From: Xenophilus sp. AP218F
GTDB taxonomy: Bacteria; Pseudomonadota; Gammaproteobacteria; Burkholderiales; Chromobacteriaceae
NCBI GenBank assembly: GCA_002213445.1
Contig: NJIE01000022.1
Coordinates: 219,058 to 283,057, forward strand
DNA length: 64,000 nt
Direction of reading: 5' to 3'
The notes below the pieces were generated by a model. That model saw only the letters and a program-made list of their open reading frames with translations. It had not been told where the DNA came from and ran no database searches. The translations under genes were made by a program, and so were the position numbers. This document shows positions 31,218-42,106 of this stretch, one piece after another (the first letter of the stretch is position 1; each line of letters opens with the position of its first letter).

Positions 31218-31538
31218 GACCCAGATCAGCAGCAGGCCATGCAGCAGCAAGCGATAATGGAAAAATCAGGCAATGCGGCATTTCCTTACTTCTTAAATTT
31301 TCAATCAAATAGTGATTGTGTTGTTAGATTAATTGATAGATGGCAAAATAGGCGCTCCGGGCAAACGCAAGAGTCCCCTCTCCACGGTCCGCCAGCGTAT
31401 ATTTAAGCAAACCTCGGACACGCAGCCTCGCCGCCGGACAGCGCGAGCTTTCGTCAGATCATCAAGCGCAGCCGGCAGCCACTGCGGCCGCGCAAGTCAA
31501 ACCGTCTTTCCAGGCGGTATTTGTTTGAAGGAACAGCA
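31218..31538. other. gene-free stretch before the OmpA-like lipoprotein
   Basis: About 320 bases with no supported gene. An AT-rich patch near 31285-31345 breaks the high-GC background and contains CAATCA-N5-TGATTG (31302-31318), a possible regulator site. It probably holds the promoter for the lipoprotein gene, but no clear sigma-70 pair stands out. Confidence 0.5.
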
Positions 31539-32207
31539 ATGCAAAAACTCGTATCCTGCCTCGTAGCCGTCACCCTCAGCGCCACCGGTCTGACCGGTTG
31601 CGCAAATATGAGCGAAACCCAGAAAGGCACCGGCTCCGGCGCAGCCATCGGCGCAGGCGTGGGCGCGGTCATCGGCGCGCTGACCGCCGGCGGCCACACC
31701 GGCCGCAGCGCGGCAACCGGCGCAGCCATCGGCGCGGCGCTGGGCGCTGGCGGCGGCTATCTGTGGTCGCAACACATGCAAAAACAGAAAGAAGCGATGG
31801 AGCAGGCCACCAAGGGCACCGGCATCGACGTGAGCCGCACGCCGGACAATCAATTGAAACTGAACGTGCCAAGCGACGCGTCTTTCGACTCCGGCCGGTA
31901 CGCCATCAAACCCAACCTGCGTCCGGTGCTGGACAAGCTGGCAGTCACCCTGCAGCAAAACACCGCCACCACCATCAACATCATCGGCCATACCGACAAC
32001 ACCGGCAGCGACGCGATCAACAACCCGCTGTCGGTCAACCGCGCCAAGGCCACCCGCGATTACCTGATCGCCCGCGGCGTCAGCGGCGAGCGCATCGGCG
32101 TCGATGGCCGCGGCTCGCGCGAGCCGATCGCCGACAATGCCTCCACCGCCGGCCGCGCCAAGAATCGCCGCATCGAGATTTTCGTGGCCGAGCCGGCCAG
32201 CAAGTAA
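31539..32207 (+). CDS. OmpA-family lipoprotein with glycine-zipper segment
   Basis: A 222-aa envelope protein similar to E. coli YiaD. The signal peptide ends in LTGC, with the lipidated Cys at position 21. A glycine-zipper region (about 33-76: GAAIGAGVGAVIGALTAGG, then a second GAAIGAALGAGGG) may insert in membrane. The C-terminal OmpA domain (about 100-215) has IIGHTDNTGSDAINNPLSVNRA and the arginine-rich NRRIEI that bind peptidoglycan. AAGGA precedes the ATG at 31539. Confidence 0.92.
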   Translation: MQKLVSCLVAVTLSATGLTGCANMSETQKGTGSGAAIGAGVGAVIGALTAGGHTGRSAATGAAIGAALGAGGGYLWSQHMQKQKEAMEQATKGTGIDVSRTPDNQLKLNVPSDASFDSGRYAIKPNLRPVLDKLAVTLQQNTATTINIIGHTDNTGSDAINNPLSVNRAKATRDYLIARGVSGERIGVDGRGSREPIADNASTAGRAKNRRIEIFVAEPASK

Positions 32208-32301
32208 GTCCCAGCCCCTGCCGCGAAGGCTGCAGCGCAACCCTCAGCCTTCGCTTCTCCCCATCGATTCGCCTGCCTCGCGCTTGGCCGGCTCAAAATA
32301 G

Positions 32302-32340
32302 GCAAATTGGATACATTTTTTTAAATTTAAACCAATTTGC
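32302..32340. repeat. 9-bp inverted repeat upstream of the MFS gene
   Basis: GCAAATTGG (32302-32310) and CCAATTTGC (32332-32340) are perfect inverted copies separated by 21 AT-rich bases, about 118 bases before the transporter start. The spacing of about three helical turns between half-site centres fits a dimeric regulator, or the two sites may bind separately. Confidence 0.5.
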
Positions 32341-32457
32341 ATTTTTAATATGCCCACCAGCTGCCCCTGACGCGTTACACTGCGCCACTTGTTCCCGTTT
32401 CCTTGTGAGAATTGCCGACGGCGGCTTCGCGCCGACTACGCACTTTTCTTTCCACCC

Positions 32458-33771
32458 ATGACCATCCAGACACACTCCCGCGCATCCGCGCTCAATCTGG
32501 CCGACTACAAGACCCTGGGGCTGGCGGCCTTGGGCGGCGCGCTGGAAATCTACGACTTCATCATCTTCGCCTTTTTCGCGACCACGCTCAGCCAGCTGTT
32601 CTTCCCGCCGGACATGCCGGAATGGCTGCGCCTGCTGCAAACCTTCGCCATTTTCTCCACCGGCTATCTGGCGCGGCCGCTGGGCGGCATCCTGATGGCG
32701 CACTTCGCCGACAAACTCGGCCGCAAGCGCATCTTCAGCCTGACCATTTTCCTGATGGCCGGCCCCTGCCTGATCATCGGCCTGATGCCCACTTACGCCG
32801 ACATCGGCTACGCCGCGCCCTTGCTGCTGCTGGCCTTGCGCGTGATCCAGGGCGCGGCGGTGGGCGGCGAAGTTCCCAGCGCCTGGTCCTTCGTCGCCGA
32901 GCACGCGCCGCGCCGGCATCGCGGCTACGCGCTGGGCATGCTGCAAGCCGGGCTGACCTTCGGCTATCTGCTGGGCGCGCTCACAGCCACCGCGCTGGCC
33001 AAATGGTTCTCGCCCCAGGAAATGCTGGACGGCGCCTGGCGGATTCCCTTCCTGCTTGGCGGGCCGTTCGGCCTCTTGACCGTCTGGCTGCGTCGCTGGC
33101 TGAACGAGACGCCGGTTTTCATCGCGCTAAGCCAGCGCAACGACCAGCAAAACCGCTATCCCCTGTTTACGGTGCTGCGCCGTCATCGCCACACCCTGCT
33201 GCCGGCGGCGCTGCTGACTTGCGCGCTGACCACCGCGGTGGTGACGCTGGTGGTGGTCACCCCCGCCTTGTTACAGCAGCATTTCGGCATGAGCGCCGAC
33301 CACGCGTTCGAGCTGAGCAGCGTCGGCATCGTATTTCTCAACATCGGCTGCGTGATCGCCGGCCGCGCCTGCGATCGCATCGGCCCGATGCGCAGCCTGA
33401 CCCTGTACAGCCTGCTGCTGCCGCTGGGCGTGGGCGCGCTGTACGCCGATCTGATCCTGGGCCTGGGCTGGACAGCCGTCGCCTACGCCGTGGCCGGCCT
33501 GTGCTGCGGCATCGTCGGCGTGGTGCCCTCCATCATGGTGGCGATGTTCCCGGCCGATGTGCGCGTTTCCGGCATTTCCTTTACCTACAACATCAGCTAC
33601 TCGATCTGGGCAAGCGCCACGCCCTTGCTGCTGATCGCCGCCACCCCGTGGAGCCCCTGGGTCAGCGCCGCCTTCTGCGTGGTCATTGCTGGCTTCGGCC
33701 TGGCAGCCGGCAGCCATCTGCGCGGCCCGCGCGCGCTGACGCTGGACGAAGAGCTATGCGCCAAGACTTGA
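32458..33771 (+). CDS. MFS transporter of the metabolite:H+ symporter type
   Basis: A 437-aa inner-membrane permease with 12 predicted segments. GRKRIF after the second helix and GGEVPSAWSFVAEHAPRRHRG in helices 4-5 resemble the MHS family (ProP, KgtP, CitA), whose substrates are osmolytes and organic acids. The substrate cannot be read from sequence. It stands alone between a lipoprotein gene and the yqjD-like trio. The start at 32458 lacks an obvious Shine-Dalgarno. Confidence 0.88.
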   Translation: MTIQTHSRASALNLADYKTLGLAALGGALEIYDFIIFAFFATTLSQLFFPPDMPEWLRLLQTFAIFSTGYLARPLGGILMAHFADKLGRKRIFSLTIFLMAGPCLIIGLMPTYADIGYAAPLLLLALRVIQGAAVGGEVPSAWSFVAEHAPRRHRGYALGMLQAGLTFGYLLGALTATALAKWFSPQEMLDGAWRIPFLLGGPFGLLTVWLRRWLNETPVFIALSQRNDQQNRYPLFTVLRRHRHTLLPAALLTCALTTAVVTLVVVTPALLQQHFGMSADHAFELSSVGIVFLNIGCVIAGRACDRIGPMRSLTLYSLLLPLGVGALYADLILGLGWTAVAYAVAGLCCGIVGVVPSIMVAMFPADVRVSGISFTYNISYSIWASATPLLLIAATPWSPWVSAAFCVVIAGFGLAAGSHLRGPRALTLDEELCAKT

Positions 33772-33889
33772 CGCCGGGATTTGACGTCACCCGCTTCGGC
33801 TGTTAGCTTGGGACTGAAGATCGGCCGGGCGCTGCATCGCAGCCAGGGCCGGTCAGGCTACCCGATCACCCACTCATCAGGAGGTTGTT

Positions 33890-34201
33890 ATGTCCGCCGC
33901 GTTCATTGCTCAGGAAAAAGAACAATTGCTGGATGACGTCCGCCAAGTATTGGCCAGCACCGAAGAACTGCTGGACGCCGCCGATGACGGCAGCGCGCAG
34001 GGCAAGGAGTTGCGCCGCAAGGTGGGCGAGAAACTGAAAGTGGCAAAAACCAAGCTGCTGGAAGCCGAACAGGCCGTTGTCGGCAAGGCCAAGGTGGCCG
34101 CCAAGGCCACCGATCAGTACGTGCATGACAACCCGTGGAAATCCATCGGCATCGCCGCCGGCGTCGGCTTCCTGCTGGGCATGCTGGTTTCCCGCCGCTA
34201 A
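33890..34201 (+). CDS. DUF883 (ElaB/YqjD-like) membrane-anchored protein
   Basis: A 103-aa protein: an amphipathic helical N-terminus (EKEQLLDDVRQVLASTEELL), then DNPWKSIGIAAGVGFLLGMLVSRR, the C-terminal single membrane anchor typical of the family. E. coli YqjD associates with ribosomes at the membrane in stationary phase; the same role here is inferred. AGGAGG precedes the ATG. It is followed by yqjE- and yqjK-like genes, as in enterobacteria. Confidence 0.93.
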   Translation: MSAAFIAQEKEQLLDDVRQVLASTEELLDAADDGSAQGKELRRKVGEKLKVAKTKLLEAEQAVVGKAKVAAKATDQYVHDNPWKSIGIAAGVGFLLGMLVSRR

Positions 34202-34210
34202 TTTCGCCGC

Positions 34211-34600
34211 ATGTCTGAAACCGCCAACCGCCCCCGCCCCGGCAGCCTGCGCTCTTTTGCCGGCGGGGTGGTTTCCCTGTTGTTGACCAGGGCTGAGCTG
34301 CTGTCGCTGGAGGCGCAGGAGCTGAAAGACGATATCGTCGGCAATCTGTTCATCGGCATGCTGGCTCTGGTGTTGCTCGGCGTCGGCCTGATCGCCGGCG
34401 TTCTCTTGCTGTGGGTGCTGACCCCGCCAGCATGGAAAGCCTGGATCATGGGCGCGCTGGCCGCCGTCTTGCTGGGCAGCGCCTTGGCCTTGCTCTGGAA
34501 TTTGCGGCAGCGGCTGCGCCGTCAACCGCAACCCTTCGCCGTCACACTGCAGGAAACCCGCAAGGATTGGGCGGCGCTGGGCTTGGGAGAACGGCCATGA
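34211..34600 (+). CDS. YqjE-like phage-holin-fold membrane protein
   Basis: A 129-aa protein with two strong membrane segments (about 48-72 and 77-98) and a helical N-terminus (VSLLLTRAELLSLEAQELKDD). It is grouped with holin superfamily III by fold, but nothing here suggests a phage. It lies 9 bases after the DUF883 gene and overlaps the next gene by 4. Confidence 0.88.
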   Translation: MSETANRPRPGSLRSFAGGVVSLLLTRAELLSLEAQELKDDIVGNLFIGMLALVLLGVGLIAGVLLLWVLTPPAWKAWIMGALAAVLLGSALALLWNLRQRLRRQPQPFAVTLQETRKDWAALGLGERP

Positions 34601-34869
34601 CGCCGCAGGATCGCGCCGCCAAGAAACAGCTGCTGGTAATGAAGGGCGAAGCGTTGCGCGTCAAACTGCGCCTGGAAAAGGAACAGTTGTGCCGTCACCC
34701 GCTGGGCGCGGCCCGCGCCGGCTGGGAGAGCTGGACCGACTCCGAACGGCTGGGCAAGCTGGCCGCCAGCTTGGGCTCGCTCCTTCCTTCCAGCCGCCTG
34801 CAGCGCTGGCTGAAAACCGGCGCTCGCGCCTGGCTGGCCTGGCGGCTATTGCGCCGCTGGATGGCCTGA
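34597..34869 (+). CDS. YqjK-like small basic protein
   Basis: A 90-aa Arg/Leu/Lys-rich helical protein starting MTPQDRAAKKQLLVMKGEALR and ending in an amphipathic WLAWRLLRRWMA. It starts in an ATGA overlap with the yqjE-like gene. Position and composition match the third gene of yqjD-E-K sets; the molecular role is unknown. Confidence 0.8.
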   Translation: MTPQDRAAKKQLLVMKGEALRVKLRLEKEQLCRHPLGAARAGWESWTDSERLGKLAASLGSLLPSSRLQRWLKTGARAWLAWRLLRRWMA

Positions 34870-34931
34870 CGGTCGAACCTGACGCGGCGCCGTCCGAAAG
34901 GAGGCGCCGCGATATCGAATGGGCCCGGCCC

Positions 34932-37470
<2,539 letters not shown>

Positions 37471-37471
<1 letters not shown>

Positions 37472-37884
37472 TGAGCGCCGCACTGAATCTGACTACCCCA
37501 GCCCTGCTTTTCCCGGCCATTTCCCTGTTGTTGCTGGCTTACACCAACCGCTTCCTGGGCCTGGCCAGCATCGTCCGCAATCTGTACGAGGAGTACCGCG
37601 ACAGCCAGGATCCGAAAATCCTGCGCCAGATCGGCAATCTGCGCACCCGCATCAACCTGATCAAGTGGATGCAGTGCCTTGGCATCGCCAGCCTGTTCCT
37701 GTGCTCGCTGGCCATGTTCCAGATTTACACCGGCTGGCAGGCATGGGGCGAAATCACCTTCGGCGCCAGCCTGCTGTGCATGCTCGGCTCGCTCGGGATT
37801 TCGCTGCTGGAACTGCTGCGTTCCTCGGACGCGCTCAACATCCTGCTCTCCGACCTGCAGGCCGAGTACGACCGCCGCCGCTAA
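37471..37884 (+). CDS. DUF2721 membrane protein
   Basis: A 137-aa protein with membrane segments near residues 8-26, 67-87 and 92-114, and a basic helical loop (RNLYEEYRDSQDPKILRQIGNLRTRINLIKW, about 35-66) characteristic of DUF2721. The function is unknown. It starts in a TAATG overlap with the transpeptidase and ends 4 bases into the convergent methyltransferase. Confidence 0.85.
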
Positions 37885-38648
37885 GCCGACGACGGACCGC
37901 CGGGCTTTTTCGTCGCCAGCAGATGCAAGGGGAAGCGCGCCTGGCGCAGCTCGCCTTGAGCGCCCCAGGCCCGCGCGATTCTCAGCAGCGCGTCGTCCAG
38001 CACGTTCTCGCCCAGGGCCTGCTTGCACAGCTTGCTGGCCGACATGGTGTTGAGAAAACCCAGATACTGTTCCAGCGTCCAGTCGCTGACGATGGTGAAC
38101 GATGGCGCGGCAAGCTGCGGCAGCGGGCAACCGGCGTGGCGATAGCCGTCCCATAGCAGCTGGCAGCGGCTGGACCAGAAGGGCTCGATGATGGCCATCA
38201 GGATGGCCGTGGCCTTGTCCACTTCGGGCGACACTTCGCAAGAATGGTAGCCCCAGGCGGCGAAAATTCCGCCGGGACGCAGCACCCGCGCCAACTCCGG
38301 CCAGAAGGAGGCGTGATGGAACCAGTGCAGGGCCTGCGAAACGGTGACCAGATCAAAACAGGCGTCATCGAACGGGGTAACCTCCGCCGGGCATTCCCGA
38401 TAGAAAACGCGCGCATGGCCTTGCGCCTCGCTCAGCTGCGCCGAGCTGATATCGGTGGCGTCCACCCGCGCGAAGCTCTCGCCCAAACGCAAGGCGGTTT
38501 GGCCGTTGCCGGTGGCGCAATCCCAGGCGCGCCCGGTATCCGGGCACAAGGGCAGCAACCAGCGGTACAAGGCCTCCGGGTATGCCGGTCGATAACGGGC
38601 ATACAAATCCGAATACACGCCAAAGGAAGCGACCGAGCCAAAAGACAT
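37881..38648 (-). CDS. class I SAM-dependent methyltransferase
   Basis: A 255-aa protein with a Methyltransf_11-type core: motif I WDCATGNGQTALRLGE, the acidic post-I VDATDISSAQL, FDLVTVSQALHWFHH and ARVLRPGGIFAAWGYH. It resembles the YafE/TMT1-like group that methylates small acids such as trans-aconitate, but the substrate is not determined. It stands alone on the minus strand and converges on the DUF2721 gene. Confidence 0.85.
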   Translation of the reverse strand: MSFGSVASFGVYSDLYARYRPAYPEALYRWLLPLCPDTGRAWDCATGNGQTALRLGESFARVDATDISSAQLSEAQGHARVFYRECPAEVTPFDDACFDLVTVSQALHWFHHASFWPELARVLRPGGIFAAWGYHSCEVSPEVDKATAILMAIIEPFWSSRCQLLWDGYRHAGCPLPQLAAPSFTIVSDWTLEQYLGFLNTMSASKLCKQALGENVLDDALLRIARAWGAQGELRQARFPLHLLATKKPGGPSSA

Positions 38649-38878
38649 GTTTTTGTTCCGCTAAGTAAAATTACCAATCAATGCCAAGCGCATGGGTATT
38701 ATGTATTCGGCAGCGCCAGCCTTGGCAAGCGCCCCCCGCCAGAATCGCGACACCGCGGACCATTTGCTGCACGCTTGCAACAACTATCGCGAATGATTTA
38801 AAACAGATGACATTGCTTCACCATACCACCCCGCCGGCGCGCATTGGCCCCAGACAAAGGCCAGCCGCGCCGCGCGGC

Positions 38879-38909
38879 AAAAAAAATCCGCCAGCTCTCG
38901 CTGGCGGAT
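38879..38909 (-). terminator. fumarase terminator
   Basis: On the minus strand ATCCGCCAGC-GAGA-GCTGGCGGAT is a perfect 10-bp stem with a GNRA-like tetraloop, followed by seven T. It is 20 bases after the fumarase stop and is one of the strongest terminators in the window. Confidence 0.93.
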
Positions 38910-38929
38910 AGGCTAAAGCCGGCAGGCCA

Positions 38930-40456
38930 TCAAGCCAGGTTCACCGGGATTTTCCCGATTTTCACCCGCCACTCGGCCGGACCGGTGTTGTGCACCGAAG
39001 TGCCACAGGCGTCCACCGCCACCGTCACCGGCATGTCCTGGACTTCGAATTCGTAGATCGCCTCCATGCCCAGGTCGGCGAAACCCACCACGCGGGAGGC
39101 CTTGATCGCCTTGGACACCAGGTAGGCCGAACCGCCGACGGCCATCAGGTACACCGCCTTGTTGTCCTTGATGGCCTCAATCGCCGCCGGGCCGCGCTCG
39201 GCCTTGCCTATCATGCCCAAGAGGCCGGTTTGCTCCAGCATCTGCCGGGTGAACTTGTCCATGCGGGTGGCGGTGGTGGGGCCGGCCGGGCCGACCACTT
39301 CGTCGCGCACCGGGTCCACCGGGCCGACGTAGTAGATGAAGCGGTTGGTAAAGTCCACCGGCAGCTTCTCGCCCTTGTTGAGCATGTCGATCATCCGCTT
39401 GTGCGCGGCGTCGCGGCCGGTGAGGATCTTGCCGTTGAGCAGCAGCACGTCGCCGGGCTGCCAGCTGGCCACTTCTTCGCGGGTGATCTTGTCGAGATCC
39501 ACGCGCTTGCCGTTGGACGCGTCATAGGTGATGTCCGGCCAGTCTTCCAGCTTGGGCGGCTCGAGCTTGGCCGGGCCGCTGCCGTCCAGATGGAAGTGGA
39601 TATGGCGGGTGGCGGCGCAGTTGGGGATCATCGCCACCGGCAGGCTGGCCGCGTGGGTGGGGTAGTCCAGAATCTTCACATCCAGCACCGTGGTCAGGCC
39701 GCCCAGGCCTTGCGCGCCGATGCCCAGCGCGTTGACCTTCTCGAAGATTTCCAGGCGCAGCTGCTCGACGCGGGTCAGCTCCGCGCCGCTCGCCGCCTTG
39801 GCCTTCAGCTCGTGGATGTCCACGTGATCCATCAGCGATTCCTTGGCCAAGAGCATGGCCTTCTCCGGCGTGCCGCCGATGCCGATGCCGAGGATGCCCG
39901 GCGGACACCAGCCGGCGCCCATGGTCGGCAGGGTCTTGATCACCCAGTCGACGATGCTGTCCGACGGATTGAGCGCGTAGAACTTGGACTTGTTTTCCGA
40001 GCCGCCGCCCTTGGCCGCGCAGATCACCTCCACGCCGTCGCCTTCCACGATTTCGAAGTGCACCACCGCCGGGGTGTTGTCCCTCGAGTTCTGGCGCTTG
40101 CCGGCCGGGTCCAGCAGCACCGAGGCGCGCAGCTTGTTGTCCGGGTTGTTGTAAGCGCGGCGCACGCCTTCGTTCACCATTTCCTGCACGCTGAGCTTGG
40201 CGTCCCACTGCACCTGCATGCCCACTTTCAGGAACACCACGGCGATGCCGGTATCCTGGCAGATGGGGCGGCGGCCTTCGGCGCACATGCGGCTGTTGAC
40301 CAGAATCTGCGCCATCGCGTCCTTGGCGGCTGCGCTCTCTTCGTGCAGATAGGCCTGGTACAGCGCGTCGATATAGTCTTTGGGGTGGTAGCAGCTGATG
40401 TATTGGAAGGCATCGGCAATGCTCTGGATGAAGTCGTCCTGACGGATGATTGTCAT
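38930..40456 (-). CDS. class I fumarate hydratase (iron-sulfur)
   Basis: A 508-aa TCA-cycle enzyme hydrating fumarate to malate with an oxygen-sensitive [4Fe-4S] cluster. Cluster cysteine candidates are in CQDTG, GWCPPGILG and PNCAATRH. The C-terminal beta domain has VGPAGPTTATRMDKF and the terminal DACGTSVHNTGP. GGAGA lies before the ATG. Oxygen-stable class II FumC would be a separate gene, not seen here. The name fumA or fumB cannot be distinguished. Confidence 0.95.
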   Translation of the reverse strand: MTIIRQDDFIQSIADAFQYISCYHPKDYIDALYQAYLHEESAAAKDAMAQILVNSRMCAEGRRPICQDTGIAVVFLKVGMQVQWDAKLSVQEMVNEGVRRAYNNPDNKLRASVLLDPAGKRQNSRDNTPAVVHFEIVEGDGVEVICAAKGGGSENKSKFYALNPSDSIVDWVIKTLPTMGAGWCPPGILGIGIGGTPEKAMLLAKESLMDHVDIHELKAKAASGAELTRVEQLRLEIFEKVNALGIGAQGLGGLTTVLDVKILDYPTHAASLPVAMIPNCAATRHIHFHLDGSGPAKLEPPKLEDWPDITYDASNGKRVDLDKITREEVASWQPGDVLLLNGKILTGRDAAHKRMIDMLNKGEKLPVDFTNRFIYYVGPVDPVRDEVVGPAGPTTATRMDKFTRQMLEQTGLLGMIGKAERGPAAIEAIKDNKAVYLMAVGGSAYLVSKAIKASRVVGFADLGMEAIYEFEVQDMPVTVAVDACGTSVHNTGPAEWRVKIGKIPVNLA

Positions 40457-40548
40457 TTCTTGGTTTCTCCAGCGTAGGCTGTTTGGGTTTGCCCGACCAT
40501 TTTAGGGACTTGCGCCGCCTAAAGCCATGACAAAGACACCCGGCCGGG

Positions 40549-40579
40549 AAAACAGCCGCCGGGACGCGCCGGGCGGCTG
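40549..40579 (-). terminator. terminator after the MgtC-like gene
   Basis: CAGCCGCC and GGCGGCTG pair across an 11-base GC loop, followed by TTTT on the minus strand. It is 22 bases after the mgtC-like stop. Confidence 0.7.
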
Positions 40580-40600
40580 CGGACGGCCTCGCGCCGCGGC

Positions 40601-41332
40601 CTATTCGCTGGTGCTGGCGTTCCAGTAAGCCTGGCTGATATAGGGCTGGCCGCTCAGCCCGCCGGCGATGCGGTCCAGCTCGGCCGAATCCACCGCGGTG
40701 GCCAGCAAGGTGGCGGTCAACTCCACCTCGTCGTCGCCGAAAGCCTCCACGTCGAGGTCGGCGATCGGATAGTTGGCCTTGTCCAGCAAATCGCTCACCA
40801 GCGCCAGCGCGCGCTTTTGCTCTTCGCGCGAGACGATCACGCACAGCTGGTAAGTCACTTCGCTGGAATCGTCGTCCAGCGGACGGCGATTGATCGAGTT
40901 GACCACCGGCCGCAGCAGGGTGTTGGAGGCCAGCACGAACAGCGTGGTGAGCAAGGCCTGGCCGAGCAAGCCCGCGCCGGCGCACGCGCCGGTGGCGGCG
41001 GAGCCCCACAACGTGGCCGCGGTGTTCAGGCCGCGCACGTTCAGTCCTTCTTTCATGATGGTGCCCGCGCCCAGAAAACCGACGCCGGACACCACGTAGG
41101 ACACCACCCGCGTGGCGCTGGCGCTGCCGTCCAGCTGCAAGGCCATGTTGACGAAAGCCGCGGCGCTGACCGCCACCAGCGTATTGGTGCGCAAACCGGC
41201 GGTGCGCTGCCGGTACTGGCGCTCGTAGCCGATCACCGCGCCGGAGATGAAGGCGGCCGCCAGACACACCAGCGTGTGCAGCATGCCGTAGAGATTGATG
41301 TCGAACGGATTTTGCAAGACTTCGTGGGTCAT
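40601..41332 (-). CDS. MgtC/SapB-family membrane protein
   Basis: A 243-aa protein with four or five N-terminal membrane segments (to about residue 145) containing the family block VIGYERQYRQRTAGLRTNTLV and GVGFLGAGTIMKEG. A soluble ACT-like C-terminal domain (about 160-240) follows. MgtC proteins help bacteria survive low magnesium or host stress by restraining F1Fo ATPase or phosphate uptake. AAGGA precedes the ATG at 41332. A large inverted repeat lies in its leader. Confidence 0.9.
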   Translation of the reverse strand: MTHEVLQNPFDINLYGMLHTLVCLAAAFISGAVIGYERQYRQRTAGLRTNTLVAVSAAAFVNMALQLDGSASATRVVSYVVSGVGFLGAGTIMKEGLNVRGLNTAATLWGSAATGACAGAGLLGQALLTTLFVLASNTLLRPVVNSINRRPLDDDSSEVTYQLCVIVSREEQKRALALVSDLLDKANYPIADLDVEAFGDDEVELTATLLATAVDSAELDRIAGGLSGQPYISQAYWNASTSE

Positions 41333-41404
41333 CGTGTTGTCCTTCCGCTTGCCGGAAACAGCGGAGTCGTCCCGCCCCGGGCCGCGCGGCCCGCTGGGCA
41401 AGGA

Positions 41405-41448
41405 CTGCTAACAAAGCCGACGCCCGGCCGGGGAGGCTTTGTTAGCAG
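41405..41448 (-). promoter_or_regulatory. 14-bp inverted repeat upstream of the MgtC-like gene
   Basis: CTGCTAACAAAGCC (41405-41418) and GGCTTTGTTAGCAG (41435-41448) are perfect inverted copies around a 16-base loop that itself contains CCCGGCCGGG. It lies 73-116 bases before the mgtC-like start and 111 bases after the Hpt gene stop on the same strand. There is no T-run. It could be a leader RNA switch or the end of the Hpt transcript. Confidence 0.55.
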
Positions 41449-41559
41449 CACTCCAGATTGAGGAAAACGCCGCCCGCTGGAGCGAGGCCCATGCGGCGGC
41501 GCGGCAATTTTCCCATTGTCGCGGCGTTAAGCACAGCAAAATCGGCGGCGCGCCGCGAT

Positions 41560-41922
41560 CTAGCCGTCTTGCGCCGCCAGCCAGTCGTCGAATTCGCGGG
41601 CGCAGTCCTCCAGCTGCGAGAGCAGGCTGGCCAGCTCCGCCAGCCGATCTTCCTTGCTCGCCCTTTCTATCGCCAGCGCCGCCTGGCCCAGCGCGCGCGC
41701 GCCCACCATCCAGCTTGCGCCCTTGATCCGGTGGGCGGCGGCGGCGATGCGCGCCGGCTGCCTGGAGACGATCGCCAGGCGCAGCGCCGCGACGTCGTCC
41801 CGGTTGCCATGCTGGAACGCGTGCAGGATATCCCGCTCCACCGCCCAATCCCCGTCGCTGCACTCCGCCAGCACGCAAGGGTCTATCGGCCCTGTTTTCG
41901 CGTTTTCCATGTTTTCCGCCAT
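41560..41922 (-). CDS. orphan Hpt-domain phosphotransfer protein
   Basis: A 120-aa histidine phosphotransfer domain with the phospho-acceptor His in AAAHRIKGASWMVGA, inside a four-helix pattern. No kinase or receiver gene is next to it, so it probably relays phosphate between unlinked partners. The ATG at 41922 follows GGAGAGGG; an in-frame ATG at 41910 is possible. A longer open frame upstream is Arg/Cys-rich and unlikely to be translated. Confidence 0.85.
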   Translation of the reverse strand: MAENMENAKTGPIDPCVLAECSDGDWAVERDILHAFQHGNRDDVAALRLAIVSRQPARIAAAAHRIKGASWMVGARALGQAALAIERASKEDRLAELASLLSQLEDCAREFDDWLAAQDG

Positions 41923-42056
41923 CCCTCTCCGGTTGCGAGCGCCATCGGCACATACACAGCATAGCCGCTGCGCCGGCCCTCTGACCCGAACGCAGCATCT
42001 TGGCATAACGCTTTTCCGCTTGGCGGCGGAAAAAAAGCGGCTACAAGCGGACAGCC

Positions 42057-42082
42057 GGCTTGCTTACAGTAAGCCTCAAGCC
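42057..42082 (+). promoter_or_regulatory. candidate operator of the PRD/dga cassette
   Basis: Nested dyads: GGCTTG (42057-42062) with CAAGCC (42077-42082), and inside them GCTTAC-A-GTAAGC (42062-42074). It lies 25-50 bases before the first gene of the cassette. It is a good place for the HTH-type activator encoded at the cassette end, or for a promoter element. There is no experimental basis here. Confidence 0.45.
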
Positions 42083-42106
42083 ATTCCCCCCATCACGGAA
42101 ACCATC

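Noticed and set aside
31218..31538. Small genes or a small RNA in the AT-rich gap before the lipoprotein
   Set aside because: Short frames have no ribosome site or recognisable product, and no promoter-terminator pair defines an RNA.
34211..34600. Phage holin and hence a prophage remnant
   Set aside because: The holin label is a fold name for YqjE-like proteins. The gene sits in the ordinary yqjD-E-K order and no other phage gene is present.
41405..41418. Cloning-vector contamination, since CTGCTAACAAAGCC resembles sequence near a common expression-vector terminator
   Set aside because: The match is short, does not continue into vector sequence, and forms part of a symmetrical repeat in normal chromosomal context.
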